Shown here: positions 45,728 through 53,964 of the stretch, one piece after another | How the letters are laid out: each line of letters starts with the position of its first letter | How positions within the stretch are numbered: the first letter of the stretch is position 1 | Assembly: GCF_040187885.1 (NCBI RefSeq) | Contig: NZ_JBDPLH010000006.1 | Location: 62,001 to 126,000, forward strand | Direction: 5' to 3' | Length of the DNA: 64,000 nt | DNA from: Roseateles_E cavernae | GTDB lineage: Bacteria > Pseudomonadota > Gammaproteobacteria > Burkholderiales > Burkholderiaceae_C | Notes under the pieces: model-generated | What the model saw: the letters and a program-made list of their open reading frames with translations, nothing else | What the model was told of the DNA's origin: nothing | The model's database searches: none | Position numbers and translations under genes: made by a program

Positions 45728-46453
45728 TCAATCCTCGCTGGCGTGGGGCTTGACCATCTGGCGCGCGATGCCGCGCAGGATATGGACCTCCTCGCGGGTC
45801 AGTTGGGCACGGTTGAAGAGCTGATTGAGCCGGGGCATCAGCTTGCGCGGCGCGGCCGGGTCCAGAAAGCCGATCGTTTCCAGCGAGGCCTGCAGATGGC
45901 TCAGCAGGCCTTGCACCGCCTGGGCATCGGCCAGCTCGGGGTCGGGCGTGCGTGCCTGCACCGAGAAGCCGCCCAGCGCCTGGCGCAGGTCGTAGGCCAG
46001 CAGCTGCACGGCCTGGGCCAGATTCAGCGAGCCATAGTCGGGATGGGTCGGGATCGACAGCACCGCGTGGCAGCGGTAGACATCCTCGTTGCTCATGCCG
46101 TAGCGCTCGGAACCGAATACCAGGCCGATCTTGTGCTGCGCCTGTGCCAGCTCGGCGAACAGCGGGCGGGGCTCACGCGTCGGCGGGCCGAAGTCGCGCG
46201 GCGTCATCGCGGTGGCGCAGGCGAAGGTGACGCCGTCCAGCGCCTCCTCCAGACTCGCGACGATGCGGGCCCGAGCCAGGATATCGGCCGCACCGCTGGC
46301 CATCGCCACCGTGTCCTCGTGGCACAGGACATCGGCAAAACGCGGCCGCACCAGCACCAGCTCGGCAAAACCCATCACCTTCATCGCCCGCGCGGCGGCC
46401 CCCACATTGCCGGGGTGGCTGGTCTCAATCAGGATGAAGCGTGTGGAATCCAC
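45728..46453 (-). CDS. trmJ: tRNA (cytidine/uridine-2'-O-)-methyltransferase TrmJ
   Basis: SPOUT-class methyltransferase for position 32 of tRNA. 241 residues with the three knot motifs ETSHPGNVGAAARAMKVMG, LVFGSERYGMSNEDV and SLNLAQAVQLLAYDL. The start is GTG at 46453; no ATG lies near. It is divergent from suhB with 120 bp between, a conserved pairing in Burkholderiales. Confidence 0.94.
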   Translation of the reverse strand: MDSTRFILIETSHPGNVGAAARAMKVMGFAELVLVRPRFADVLCHEDTVAMASGAADILARARIVASLEEALDGVTFACATAMTPRDFGPPTREPRPLFAELAQAQHKIGLVFGSERYGMSNEDVYRCHAVLSIPTHPDYGSLNLAQAVQLLAYDLRQALGGFSVQARTPDPELADAQAVQGLLSHLQASLETIGFLDPAAPRKLMPRLNQLFNRAQLTREEVHILRGIARQMVKPHASED

Positions 46454-46475
46454 GGTGGCCCTTGCCGGTCTCGGC

Positions 46476-46481
46476 TAAAAT
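46476..46481 (+). promoter_or_regulatory. Possible -10 box of suhB
   Basis: TAAAAT on the plus strand, 92 bp before the suhB start, in the divergent trmJ-suhB spacer. No good -35 box is visible at 16-18 bp. Confidence 0.4.
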
Positions 46482-46573
46482 ACGCGATTATCTGCGGCCA
46501 GGGCCTCGCGCCTCGTTTCGCAACGCTCTTTCCTTTCGCCAGTCCACCCCATTCGTTTGCAGGTTCACCACGC

Positions 46574-47506
46574 ATGACGCAAGTTGCTCTCCATCCCATG
46601 CTCAATGTCGCCATCAAGGCGGCCCGCGCAGCAGGTTCCATCATCAACCGCGCGTCCCTGGACCTCGACATCCTGAAGATCAACACCAAGTCGCCCAATG
46701 ACTTCGTGACCGAGGTGGACCAGGCGGCGGAAAACGCCATCATCGAGATCCTGCTGCAGGCCTATCCCGACCACGGCATCCTGGCCGAGGAGTCGGGCCG
46801 CGAGCATGGCGCCAAGCATTCCGAGTTCGTCTGGATCATCGATCCGCTGGACGGCACGACCAACTTCATCCACGGCCTGCCGATGTACTGCGTGTCGATC
46901 GCGCTGGCGCACCGCGGCGTGGTGCAGCAGGCCGTCGTCTACGACCCGACCCGCAACGATCTGTTCTACGCGACCAAGGGTCGCGGCGCCTTCCTGAACG
47001 ACCGCCGCCTGCGCGTCTCCAAGCGCACCCGCATGAGCGACGCGCTGATCGGCACCGGCTTCCCCTTCCGCCGCGGCGACAACTTCAAGCGCTATCTGAA
47101 GATGTTCGAGGAGATCATGCCGCTGTGCGCCGGCCTGCGCCGCCCGGGTGCCGCCGCGCTGGACCTCTGCTATGTGGCCGCCGGCTACTACGACGCCTTC
47201 TTCGAGACCGGCCTGAACCCCTGGGACGTGGCCGCCGGCTCGCTGATCATCACCGAAGCCGGTGGCCTGATCGGCAACTTCACCGGCGAGTCCGATTTCA
47301 TGAACCAGCGCGAAGTGCTGGCCGGCAGCCCCAAGATCTACGGCCAGCTGGTGCCCATCCTGGCGCCCTATAGCCGCGTGATCAAGGCCGAAGAAGAGGC
47401 TGCCGAGGCCAAGCCCAGCGCCGCCGATGTCGTGGCCGCCGAGGTGGCTGCCGAACCGAAGAAGCGCGCCTCGGTGCGCATCAAGAAGGGCAGCGACGCC
47501 GCCTGA
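46574..47506 (+). CDS. suhB: Inositol-1-monophosphatase / ribosome-maturation factor SuhB
   Basis: IMPase-fold protein, Mg-dependent; in E. coli SuhB also acts in rRNA antitermination with NusA. Metal-binding motifs are DPLDGTTNF (Asp90, Asp93), the AEESG glutamate near residue 73, and GLNPWDVAAGSLI. The start is the ATG at 46574 (MTQVALHPML). At 310 residues it is about 40 longer than E. coli SuhB because of a Glu/Ala-rich tail ending in a basic patch (KKRASVRIKKG). Confidence 0.94.
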   Translation: MTQVALHPMLNVAIKAARAAGSIINRASLDLDILKINTKSPNDFVTEVDQAAENAIIEILLQAYPDHGILAEESGREHGAKHSEFVWIIDPLDGTTNFIHGLPMYCVSIALAHRGVVQQAVVYDPTRNDLFYATKGRGAFLNDRRLRVSKRTRMSDALIGTGFPFRRGDNFKRYLKMFEEIMPLCAGLRRPGAAALDLCYVAAGYYDAFFETGLNPWDVAAGSLIITEAGGLIGNFTGESDFMNQREVLAGSPKIYGQLVPILAPYSRVIKAEEEAAEAKPSAADVVAAEVAAEPKKRASVRIKKGSDAA

Positions 47507-47528
47507 GCGGGCGACGCCCTGCCCCGAC

Positions 47529-47560
47529 AGACAGAGCCCTCGCAAGAGGGCTCTGTCTTT
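47529..47560 (+). terminator. Rho-independent terminator after suhB
   Basis: GACAGAGCCCTC (47529-47540) pairs with GAGGGCTCTGTC (47545-47556) over a GCAA loop, followed by TTTT. It lies 22 bp past the suhB stop and directly at the end of the converging cupin gene. Confidence 0.9.
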
Positions 47561-47953
47561 TCAGGCCTCCGTCTGGAAGCCAAAGGCCCGCTCGTGCACA
47601 TAGACCAGCTTGCAGTCCTGCAGATACTGGGCATCGTGGATGCGTCCGGCCGCCACATAGCCGGTCTCGCCGGCATTCAGCAGCAGCGGCGCGCCGTCGG
47701 GCAGCAGCGCCCCGCCCTCGCGCCTGAAGAACTGGATGCGCATCCGGCCCTCCACCACCACGGTCATGTCGCTGCCGGGATGGCTGTGCGGCGGCTCGCT
47801 GCTGCCGGCCTCCCAGCGCTCCAGCATCACCTCGACCCCGTCGGGGTTGGCCGGCACGCAGGTCCGCACGGTAAAGCCCGGCGGCGCATCGGGCACCGCC
47901 ACATGATGGTCCCAGATCGCGTTTGTCATGGGTTTGCCAGTTTGTGACTGCAT
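47561..47953 (-). CDS. Small cupin-domain protein
   Basis: A 130-residue single cupin. The first cupin motif is SSEPPHSHPGSDMTVVVEG (metal-type histidines at HSH), the second is around AGETGYVAAGRIHDAQYL. GGAGACACTTC before the ATG at 47953 supports this start over an ATG eight codons later. It starts 11 bp after the TonB-dependent receptor stop, on the same strand, so the two form an operon. Cupins of this size can be sugar isomerases, dioxygenases or ligand sensors; the context suggests a role in the sugar pathway, but no specific function is assigned. Confidence 0.75.
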   Translation of the reverse strand: MQSQTGKPMTNAIWDHHVAVPDAPPGFTVRTCVPANPDGVEVMLERWEAGSSEPPHSHPGSDMTVVVEGRMRIQFFRREGGALLPDGAPLLLNAGETGYVAAGRIHDAQYLQDCKLVYVHERAFGFQTEA

Positions 47954-47964
47954 GAAGTGTCTCC

Positions 47965-50589
47965 TCAGAAGCTCATGGTCGCCGACAGCTGGGCGTTGCG
48001 GCCCAGGATCGGACGAGCATAGTAGTAGTCGCTGCCAGCCGGCGCCTGCACAAAGCCCGAGCGCGGATTGCCCTCGGTCAGGCCGACGGTGTTGGTCAGA
48101 TTGCGTACCGCCGCATTCAAGGTGATGGTGGGTGTCAGCTCGTAGCGCAGGCTCAGATTGATGGTCTTGTAGGCCGGCAGGCGCACCGAGTTGGACACAT
48201 CGGCGAAACGGTCACCGACGTAGTGCCAGGCCACGGTGAATTCGCCCTTGCCATCGTTGAAGAACAGGGTCGGCGCGAGCGTGAAGTTGCGGTCGGGCGT
48301 GCGCTCCGGGCGGTTGCCCGACCAGCTGGTGGCCTCCTTCAGCAAGGCTTCCAGATCGGTGCCGCTGCCGCGCAGCACCCGCAGGTTGTTGACGCTGAAG
48401 CGCGAGCGCTGCAGCACGCCGGTGGCCGCGAACTCGAACCAGCGCAGCGGCCGCCAGCTCACTTCGAACTCCAGGCCTTGCGACTTCACGCCCTGCAGCA
48501 TCTCGACCTGGGCGTTGTCCACCTCGGCGCTGTTCGGATCGCCCTTGAAATTGGCCTTGTAGAAGGTCAGCGTGGCGGCGACGTTCCTGGCCTGCATGCG
48601 CGCCCCCAGCTCACCGAACTCGATCTTGGTCACCGGCAGATCACCGGTGCTCTGGTAGCTCTTGGCGAATCGACCGTAGAGAGCGATATTGTTGTTCAGC
48701 AGATAGTTGCCGCCAACAGTCCAGGAGGGTTCGGTCCAGCGGTTGCGCACCGTCTCGTACTGACCGTTGTTCGGGTAGGCCCAGTAGTTGTTGGCGATGA
48801 CGTTGTCCACATCGCAGGCCGCATCGCCCAGCGCGTCGCGATCACAGCCCGGCTTGAAGGCGCCGGGGATGGGTTCGTACTCGCCATAGCCGCCGCGTTC
48901 CTGCCGATAGCGGAATCGCTCGATGCGCAGGCCGGCGTCCAGGCGCAGGGTGTCGCTGAGCTTGTACTCGTCGTTCAGGTAGACGGACATCGATTTGTTG
49001 CGGTTGCGGTCATTGCTGTCGCCCCAGGTGGAGTGCTCGCGCACACCGTTCTCGGTGTAGGAACCCACCACCTTGCCGGACGGGTCGAGCGCCACCAGAT
49101 CGACCCGCCTGGCGTGGTTGCGCACATCGCTGACAAAGCGCGCCGACACCGGGCTGCCCCCCTCGCTGCGCGTGTTGAAGGTCAGCAGGCCCAGGCCGAG
49201 GCTGTTGCGCTCGGTGTTCCAGCTCAGGCGCATATCGTTGACGAACTCCCGTATCACCTGCTTGTCGGCCTGCAGCACGTTGTCGGACAGCAGGCCGTTG
49301 CCGTTCAGCGCATTGAGCTGCTCGGGGGTGGAGAGCACCTCCCCGGTCGAGACGATGCGGACCGCCGGCTTGCAGCTGCCGCCGCAGGCCGGGCCGAAAC
49401 GGTCCAGCATCTCCTTGATGTAGCCGAACTTGGTCGGATCCAGCCGGTCGACGGCCGGGCGCAGGCTGTTGTTGCTGGACGAGAACACCACGCTGGCGGT
49501 CACGTCGGAATCGGTATAGCGGCCCTTGGATGAGAACTTCCAGGCCGGCGCCAGGGCTTTCTCGAAGTGGTAGCCCAGCGCGAAGGCCTTGTGGTCATAG
49601 CCATCGCGCGAGTCCACCCTCTGCGTGAAGGTTCCGGGCACCAGCGATGTGCGCACCGTCTGTATGCCCGAGTCGAGGCCTATCATGGTGCCGTAGTTGG
49701 CGTTCATGCCGGGCAGGCTGCGCGGCTTGTCCTTGCCGATCACGGGAATGGGCAGATAGAACATGGTGTGGTCGCGCATGACTTTGAGGTTCACGCCCCA
49801 CTCGCCGTCATCGATCTTGCGGCCGATGTGCGCACGCAGCGTGCCGCCCTTGTTGCCGGTGAACTCGGGATGGCGCACGCCGTCGTCGACGCGGTAGTAG
49901 CCCGACACGCCACCAAACCAGCCCTCGCCCAGGCCACCGGCATAGCGCAGGTCCACGCGGCGCTGCTGGTAGTCGGAGGTGGTCAGGCGCAGCGCGCCCT
50001 CGGGCTTGCCCTTGTTGCGGAAGGTCAGGAAGTTGATGGTGGCGCCGGCACCGTTGGCGGTCAGGATGGCCGAGGTGCCGCCGCGCACCGCCTCCATGCG
50101 GTCGATGCCGAGTTCCGACTTGACCAGGCCATCGGCCGACCAGCTCGGATAGTAGAAGATGGGCAGGCCGTCCTCCTGCACCTGCACCCAGCGCTGGTTG
50201 CCGCCGGACATGCCGCGCACCGAGTAGTTGTTGGACATCTCGCCGGCCGAGGCCTCGATATACATGCCCGGCACCAGCTCCATGGCCTCGGCCGCCGAGT
50301 ACGGCGCCTTGCGATCCAAGGCCTCGCGGTCGGCCACGGTCACGGCCACCGAGCTCTCGCGCACCGTGCGGTTCAGCCCGGTGCTGCCGGTCACGACGAC
50401 GCGGTCCAGCTGATTGGTCGACTCGTCCTTGCCCTTCTCATCCGGCTTGGCCGCCGCCGGCTGGGCCAGCGCCGGCAGGGCCGCGAGCTGCAGCAGGGCC
50501 GCAGCCAGCCAGGCCGCGCGCAGCTTGAAACGATTCGATTCCTGGCCGCAAAGCAGGGGCTGCGGCTGATGTCCAACTCTCTTCTTCAT
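47965..50589 (-). CDS. TonB-dependent outer-membrane receptor
   Basis: An 874-residue outer-membrane transporter. A signal peptide (about 22-43, ending ALPALAQP) is followed by a TonB box-like region, a plug domain (VVVTGSTGLNRTVRESSVAV, then SVRGMSGGNQRWVQVQEDG and RMEAVRGGTSAILTANGAGA) and a 22-strand-type barrel ending in the diagnostic C-terminal Phe (QLSATMSF). GGAG lies 8 nt before the ATG. Its ligand is not readable. Being co-directional with and 167 bp downstream of a sugar ABC importer operon, it may be a carbohydrate receptor rather than a siderophore receptor. The 167-bp leader holds two stem-loops near 50713-50742 but no clear promoter. Confidence 0.9.
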   Translation of the reverse strand: MKKRVGHQPQPLLCGQESNRFKLRAAWLAAALLQLAALPALAQPAAAKPDEKGKDESTNQLDRVVVTGSTGLNRTVRESSVAVTVADREALDRKAPYSAAEAMELVPGMYIEASAGEMSNNYSVRGMSGGNQRWVQVQEDGLPIFYYPSWSADGLVKSELGIDRMEAVRGGTSAILTANGAGATINFLTFRNKGKPEGALRLTTSDYQQRRVDLRYAGGLGEGWFGGVSGYYRVDDGVRHPEFTGNKGGTLRAHIGRKIDDGEWGVNLKVMRDHTMFYLPIPVIGKDKPRSLPGMNANYGTMIGLDSGIQTVRTSLVPGTFTQRVDSRDGYDHKAFALGYHFEKALAPAWKFSSKGRYTDSDVTASVVFSSSNNSLRPAVDRLDPTKFGYIKEMLDRFGPACGGSCKPAVRIVSTGEVLSTPEQLNALNGNGLLSDNVLQADKQVIREFVNDMRLSWNTERNSLGLGLLTFNTRSEGGSPVSARFVSDVRNHARRVDLVALDPSGKVVGSYTENGVREHSTWGDSNDRNRNKSMSVYLNDEYKLSDTLRLDAGLRIERFRYRQERGGYGEYEPIPGAFKPGCDRDALGDAACDVDNVIANNYWAYPNNGQYETVRNRWTEPSWTVGGNYLLNNNIALYGRFAKSYQSTGDLPVTKIEFGELGARMQARNVAATLTFYKANFKGDPNSAEVDNAQVEMLQGVKSQGLEFEVSWRPLRWFEFAATGVLQRSRFSVNNLRVLRGSGTDLEALLKEATSWSGNRPERTPDRNFTLAPTLFFNDGKGEFTVAWHYVGDRFADVSNSVRLPAYKTINLSLRYELTPTITLNAAVRNLTNTVGLTEGNPRSGFVQAPAGSDYYYARPILGRNAQLSATMSF

Positions 50590-50712
50590 GCTTTTGTCTC
50601 CGTGGGTCGCTTGCTTGTTGAATGGACTGCATCAATGAAAACAGCGGGCAAAGAGAAGCCCCTGCAGGGCCGCGGACGGCCTCGCATCGGTACTTCGGGA
50701 AGGAACACGGTC

Positions 50713-50742
50713 GCGCCCAGCCCCGGGCGCACCGCGTGGTGC
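50713..50742 (-). other. Tandem stem-loops between glucokinase and the TonB-dependent receptor
   Basis: GCGCCC (50713-50718) pairs with GGGCGC (50725-50730), and GCACC-GCGT-GGTGC (50729-50742) is a near-perfect palindrome overlapping it. They lie just past the glucokinase stop. They could act as a transcript end, an mRNA barrier, or, for the palindrome, a LacI-type operator. There is no T-run. Confidence 0.35.
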
Positions 50743-50756
50743 TTAGTGCGGCGGGC

Positions 50757-51743
50757 TCATAGCGCTCGACTCGCTCCGAGCAGGGCCGGCGGCTCCTGGC
50801 TCGCGATCACATAGGCGGGCACCTCGTGCATATAGCCGGCCAGGCGCCCCTTGGCCTCGAAACGTTGGCGAAATTCCGACCCGATGAAGCGCTCAGGCCC
50901 CAGGCGCGGCACGATGCCGCCGCCGATGTAGAGGCCGCCACGGGCACCCAGCGACAGCACCAGATCGCCGGCCACATCGCCCAGCAAGGCGCAGAACAGG
51001 GCCAGCGCCTCGGCGCTTGGCGGCTGGCCGGCCAGGGCCTGCTGCAAGACCTCGGCCGGGCTGGGCTCGGCCGGCAAGGGCTGGCCATCAAGCTCGGCGA
51101 TGGCCCGGCGCAGATTAGCAAGACCTGGCCCCGACAGCACCCGCTCGGCCGAGACGCGCCCGAAGCGCCGGCGCAGCCGGTCCAGCAGCGCCGCCTCGCG
51201 TTCGGTCTGCGGCGCCAGGCCGACATGGCCACCCTCGGTTTGCAGGGCCGTCCACTGCCCGTCGCCTTGGGGGATCAGGCCAGAGACGCCCAGGCCGGTG
51301 CCCGGCCCTATCACCGCCAGCGGCCCCGGCGCGCCGCGGCTCGGCCCGCCCATATGCCAGAAGTCAGGCTCGGGCAGCGCCGGGATCGCCAGCGCCAGCG
51401 CGGTGAAGTCGTTCAGCACCACCAGGCGCTGCAAGTCCAGCTGCCGGGCCAGAGCCTGGGCCGAGAAGGCCCAGTCGCGGTTGGTCAGGCGCACCCGGTC
51501 GTCCAGCACCGCGCTGGCCACGCCCAGCGCCGCCTGGGTCGGCCGCGCAGCGCCGGCCGCGTCCAGGCCTTGCAGATAGCGCCCCAGGCAATCTCCCAGA
51601 TCGCGGTGCGCATCGCAGGCCAGGGTCTGCACATGCTCGATGGCCGCGTCGGCGCCGTTCTGCCAACCCAGGCGCACATGGGTGCCGCCCACATCGGCCA
51701 GCAGCCTGGCCGCACGGGGGTTGCGGATGCCGATCTCGATCAT
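50757..51743 (-). CDS. glk: Glucokinase (Glk/ROK-independent group)
   Basis: ATP-dependent glucokinase of the E. coli Glk type, 328 residues. The phosphate-binding motif LLADVGGTHVRLGW lies at 14-27, the catalytic Asp112 in VVLNDFTALAL, the second glycine motif in IGPGTGLGVSGLI, and the glucose-contact region in EGGHVGLAPQTERE. The start at 51743 overlaps the preceding oxidoreductase gene (ATGA). It closes the operon and implies that free glucose is the end product. An exact copy of the recurrent 15-base word lies at 51118-51132, where it forces unusual codons (CCA GGT CTT GCT). Confidence 0.93.
   Translation of the reverse strand: MIEIGIRNPRAARLLADVGGTHVRLGWQNGADAAIEHVQTLACDAHRDLGDCLGRYLQGLDAAGAARPTQAALGVASAVLDDRVRLTNRDWAFSAQALARQLDLQRLVVLNDFTALALAIPALPEPDFWHMGGPSRGAPGPLAVIGPGTGLGVSGLIPQGDGQWTALQTEGGHVGLAPQTEREAALLDRLRRRFGRVSAERVLSGPGLANLRRAIAELDGQPLPAEPSPAEVLQQALAGQPPSAEALALFCALLGDVAGDLVLSLGARGGLYIGGGIVPRLGPERFIGSEFRQRFEAKGRLAGYMHEVPAYVIASQEPPALLGASRAL
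51118..51132 (+). repeat. Recurrent 15-base word, copy 1 (exact)
   Basis: GCAAGACCTGGCCCC on the plus strand, inside glk. Three other exact copies lie at 56064-56078, 61169-61183 and 61765-61779, in the opposite orientation on the plus strand. Confidence 0.6.
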
Positions 51744-52903
51744 GGGAGCACTCCTTCGGTGTCCAGTGCTGTCCAGGCGCTGCCGGCGCGATCGCTGGCC
51801 AGCATGGCATCGATGAAAGCCAGGCCGGCGACGCCGTCCTCGGCCGTCGTCAGCCAGCGGCTGCCGATGTCCGGTGCCCGGCCCTCGCGTCGCGCCCGTA
51901 TCTGCTCGGCCGCATCGCGGTAGAGCTGGGCAAAAGCCTCCAGATAGCCCTCGGGATGGCCTGCCGGCAGCCGAGTGGCGGCCCCGGCCTCGGCGCTGCT
52001 CGCACGCCCACGGCTCAGGCGCCGGCTCGCGCCGCCCAGTGGGGTGATCAGCAACTCGTCGGGCCGCTCCTGCGCGAACTCCAGGCCGGCGCGGCTGCCC
52101 CAGATGCGCAGGCACAGCGCGTTCTCGCAGCCGGCCGCCACCTGGCTGGCCCAGAGCATGCCGCGCACACCGCCGGGAAAGCGCAGCATGGCCTGGGCAT
52201 GGTCGTCGAGCCGACGGCCCGGCACCAGGCGGCTCAGCTCGGCACAGACCGCCTCGGCGCGCAGGCCGCTGACAAAGCAGGCCAGGTGGTAGGCATGGCT
52301 GCCGATATCGGCCAGCGCGCCGGCCGGCCCGGCCAGCGCCGGGTCGCAGCGCCAGGCCGCCTGTTTGTGGCCCTGCGCTTCGATCGCTTCGGTCAGCCAG
52401 TCCTGCGCATACTCGACCTGGATCAGGCGCAGCGTGCCGAGCTCGCCGGCCGCCACCAGGGCGCGGGCCTCGCGCACCATCGCATAGCCGCTATAGGTCT
52501 GGGTCAGGCACAGCAGGCGCTCGCGCCGCCGCGCCAGCGCGGCCAGCGCGCGGGCCTCGGCCAGCGAGGTGGCCAGCGGCTTGTCGCAGATCACGTCAAT
52601 GCCCGCCTCCAGGAAAGCCGTGGCCACCGGCGCATGCAGATGATTCGGCGTGACGATGGCCACCGCATCGATGCCGTCGGGCCGCTCGGCCTCGCGCCGT
52701 GCCATCTGCTGCCAGCTGGCGTAGCTGCGCGCCGGATCGAGCCCCAGCTCGCGGGCGCTGGCGGCGGCGCGCTCGGGCTCGCTGGACAGGGCGCCGGCCA
52801 CCAGCTGCCACTGCCCATCGAGCCGTGCCGCGATGCGGTGCACGCCGCCGATGAAAGCGCCCTGCCCGCCGCCGACCATGCCCAGCTTCAGGGGCTTGTT
52901 CAT
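51740..52903 (-). CDS. Gfo/Idh/MocA-family sugar dehydrogenase (1)
   Basis: NAD(P)-dependent oxidoreductase of 387 residues. The Rossmann motif GMVGGGQGAFIGGVHRIAA (8-26) and the catalytic lysine motif CDKP (Lys108) are followed by DIGSHAYHLA (Asp199, His203), giving a complete Lys-Asp-His set as in sugar C3 dehydrogenases and inositol dehydrogenase. No signal peptide, so cytosolic. It overlaps the TIM-barrel gene upstream and glk downstream by 4 bp each. Given its place before glk, it could be the reductase that returns 3-keto-glucose to glucose; this is inference. Confidence 0.88.
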   Translation of the reverse strand: MNKPLKLGMVGGGQGAFIGGVHRIAARLDGQWQLVAGALSSEPERAAASARELGLDPARSYASWQQMARREAERPDGIDAVAIVTPNHLHAPVATAFLEAGIDVICDKPLATSLAEARALAALARRRERLLCLTQTYSGYAMVREARALVAAGELGTLRLIQVEYAQDWLTEAIEAQGHKQAAWRCDPALAGPAGALADIGSHAYHLACFVSGLRAEAVCAELSRLVPGRRLDDHAQAMLRFPGGVRGMLWASQVAAGCENALCLRIWGSRAGLEFAQERPDELLITPLGGASRRLSRGRASSAEAGAATRLPAGHPEGYLEAFAQLYRDAAEQIRARREGRAPDIGSRWLTTAEDGVAGLAFIDAMLASDRAGSAWTALDTEGVLP

Positions 52904-53964
52904 GCCTCGCTCCCCAGGCCCAGCATCTGGCGCAGCTCGGCGCGCGGCGTCTGCGCATCGGCGAAATCGTCGAAGGCCCGGTCCGCCACGCGGATGAGGT
53001 GGCGGCGGATGAAGTCAGCCCCCTCGCGTGCACCGTCTTCCGGGTGTTTCAGGCAGCACTCCCACTCCAGCACCGCCCAGCCCGGATAGTCGTGCCGGGC
53101 CAGCTTGGAGAAGATCGCGCCGAAGTCGATCTGCCCGTCGCCCAGCGAGCGGAAGCGCCCGGCCCGCTCCAGCCAGGGCGCATAGCCGCCGTAGACGCCC
53201 TGCCGACCGTCCGGGCGAAACTCGGCATCCTTGACATGGAAGGCGCGGATGCGGGCGTGGTAGATGTCGATGAAGGCCAGGTAGTCGAGCTGCTGCAGCA
53301 GCAGATGGCTGGGGTCGTAGAGGATATGGGCGCGCGGGTGCTGGCCGACGGCATCGAGAAAGCGCTCGAACGTCAGACCGTCGAACAGGTCTTCGCCGGG
53401 ATGCAGCTCGTAGCAGACATCGACGCCGGCCTCGTCGAAGGCATCGAGCACCGGCCGCCAGCGCCGCGCCAGCTCGGCAAACGCCTCCTCGATCAGGCCG
53501 GCCGGCCGCTGCGGCCAGGGATAGAGATAGGGCCAGGCCAGCGCACCGGAGAAGGTGGCGTGGGCTTGCAGGCCCAGGCGCGCCGAGGCGCGCGCCGCGA
53601 GCCTGAGCTGCTGCTGCGCCCAGGCGCTGCGCTGGGCCGGGTCGCCACGCACCGCCGGCGCGGCAAAGCCGTCGAACTGGCGCTCATAGGCCGGATGCAC
53701 GGCCATCAGCTGGCCCTGCAGATGGGTGGACAGCTCGCTGATCTGCAAGCCCTGCTCGGCCAGCCGGCCGCGCAGCTCGTCGCAGTAGGTCTGACTCTCG
53801 GCCGCCAGCGCCAGATCGAAGAGGCGCGCATCCCAGCTGGGGATCTGCAGCGCCGCGAAGCCGAGGCCGGCCGCCCAGCGGGACAGATGGTCGAGCGTGT
53901 CGAACGGCGGTTCGTCGCCGGCGAACTGGGCCAGGAACAGGCCCGGGCCTTGCAGCGTTTTCAT
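52900..53964 (-). CDS. Sugar phosphate isomerase/epimerase-like TIM-barrel enzyme (1)
   Basis: AP endonuclease family 2 / xylose-isomerase-like TIM barrel, 354 residues. Metal ligands can be proposed as Glu186 (CYELHPGED), Asp217 (LYDPSHL), His243 (AFHVKDAEF) and Glu300 (VLEWE). Despite the family name such enzymes include 2-keto-myo-inositol dehydratases and 3-keto-glycoside lyases/hydratases. It is paired by 4-bp overlaps with LacI and with the Gfo/Idh/MocA gene. A lyase or hydratase role on a 3-keto sugar is proposed from context. Confidence 0.85.
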   Translation of the reverse strand: MKTLQGPGLFLAQFAGDEPPFDTLDHLSRWAAGLGFAALQIPSWDARLFDLALAAESQTYCDELRGRLAEQGLQISELSTHLQGQLMAVHPAYERQFDGFAAPAVRGDPAQRSAWAQQQLRLAARASARLGLQAHATFSGALAWPYLYPWPQRPAGLIEEAFAELARRWRPVLDAFDEAGVDVCYELHPGEDLFDGLTFERFLDAVGQHPRAHILYDPSHLLLQQLDYLAFIDIYHARIRAFHVKDAEFRPDGRQGVYGGYAPWLERAGRFRSLGDGQIDFGAIFSKLARHDYPGWAVLEWECCLKHPEDGAREGADFIRRHLIRVADRAFDDFADAQTPRAELRQMLGLGSEA

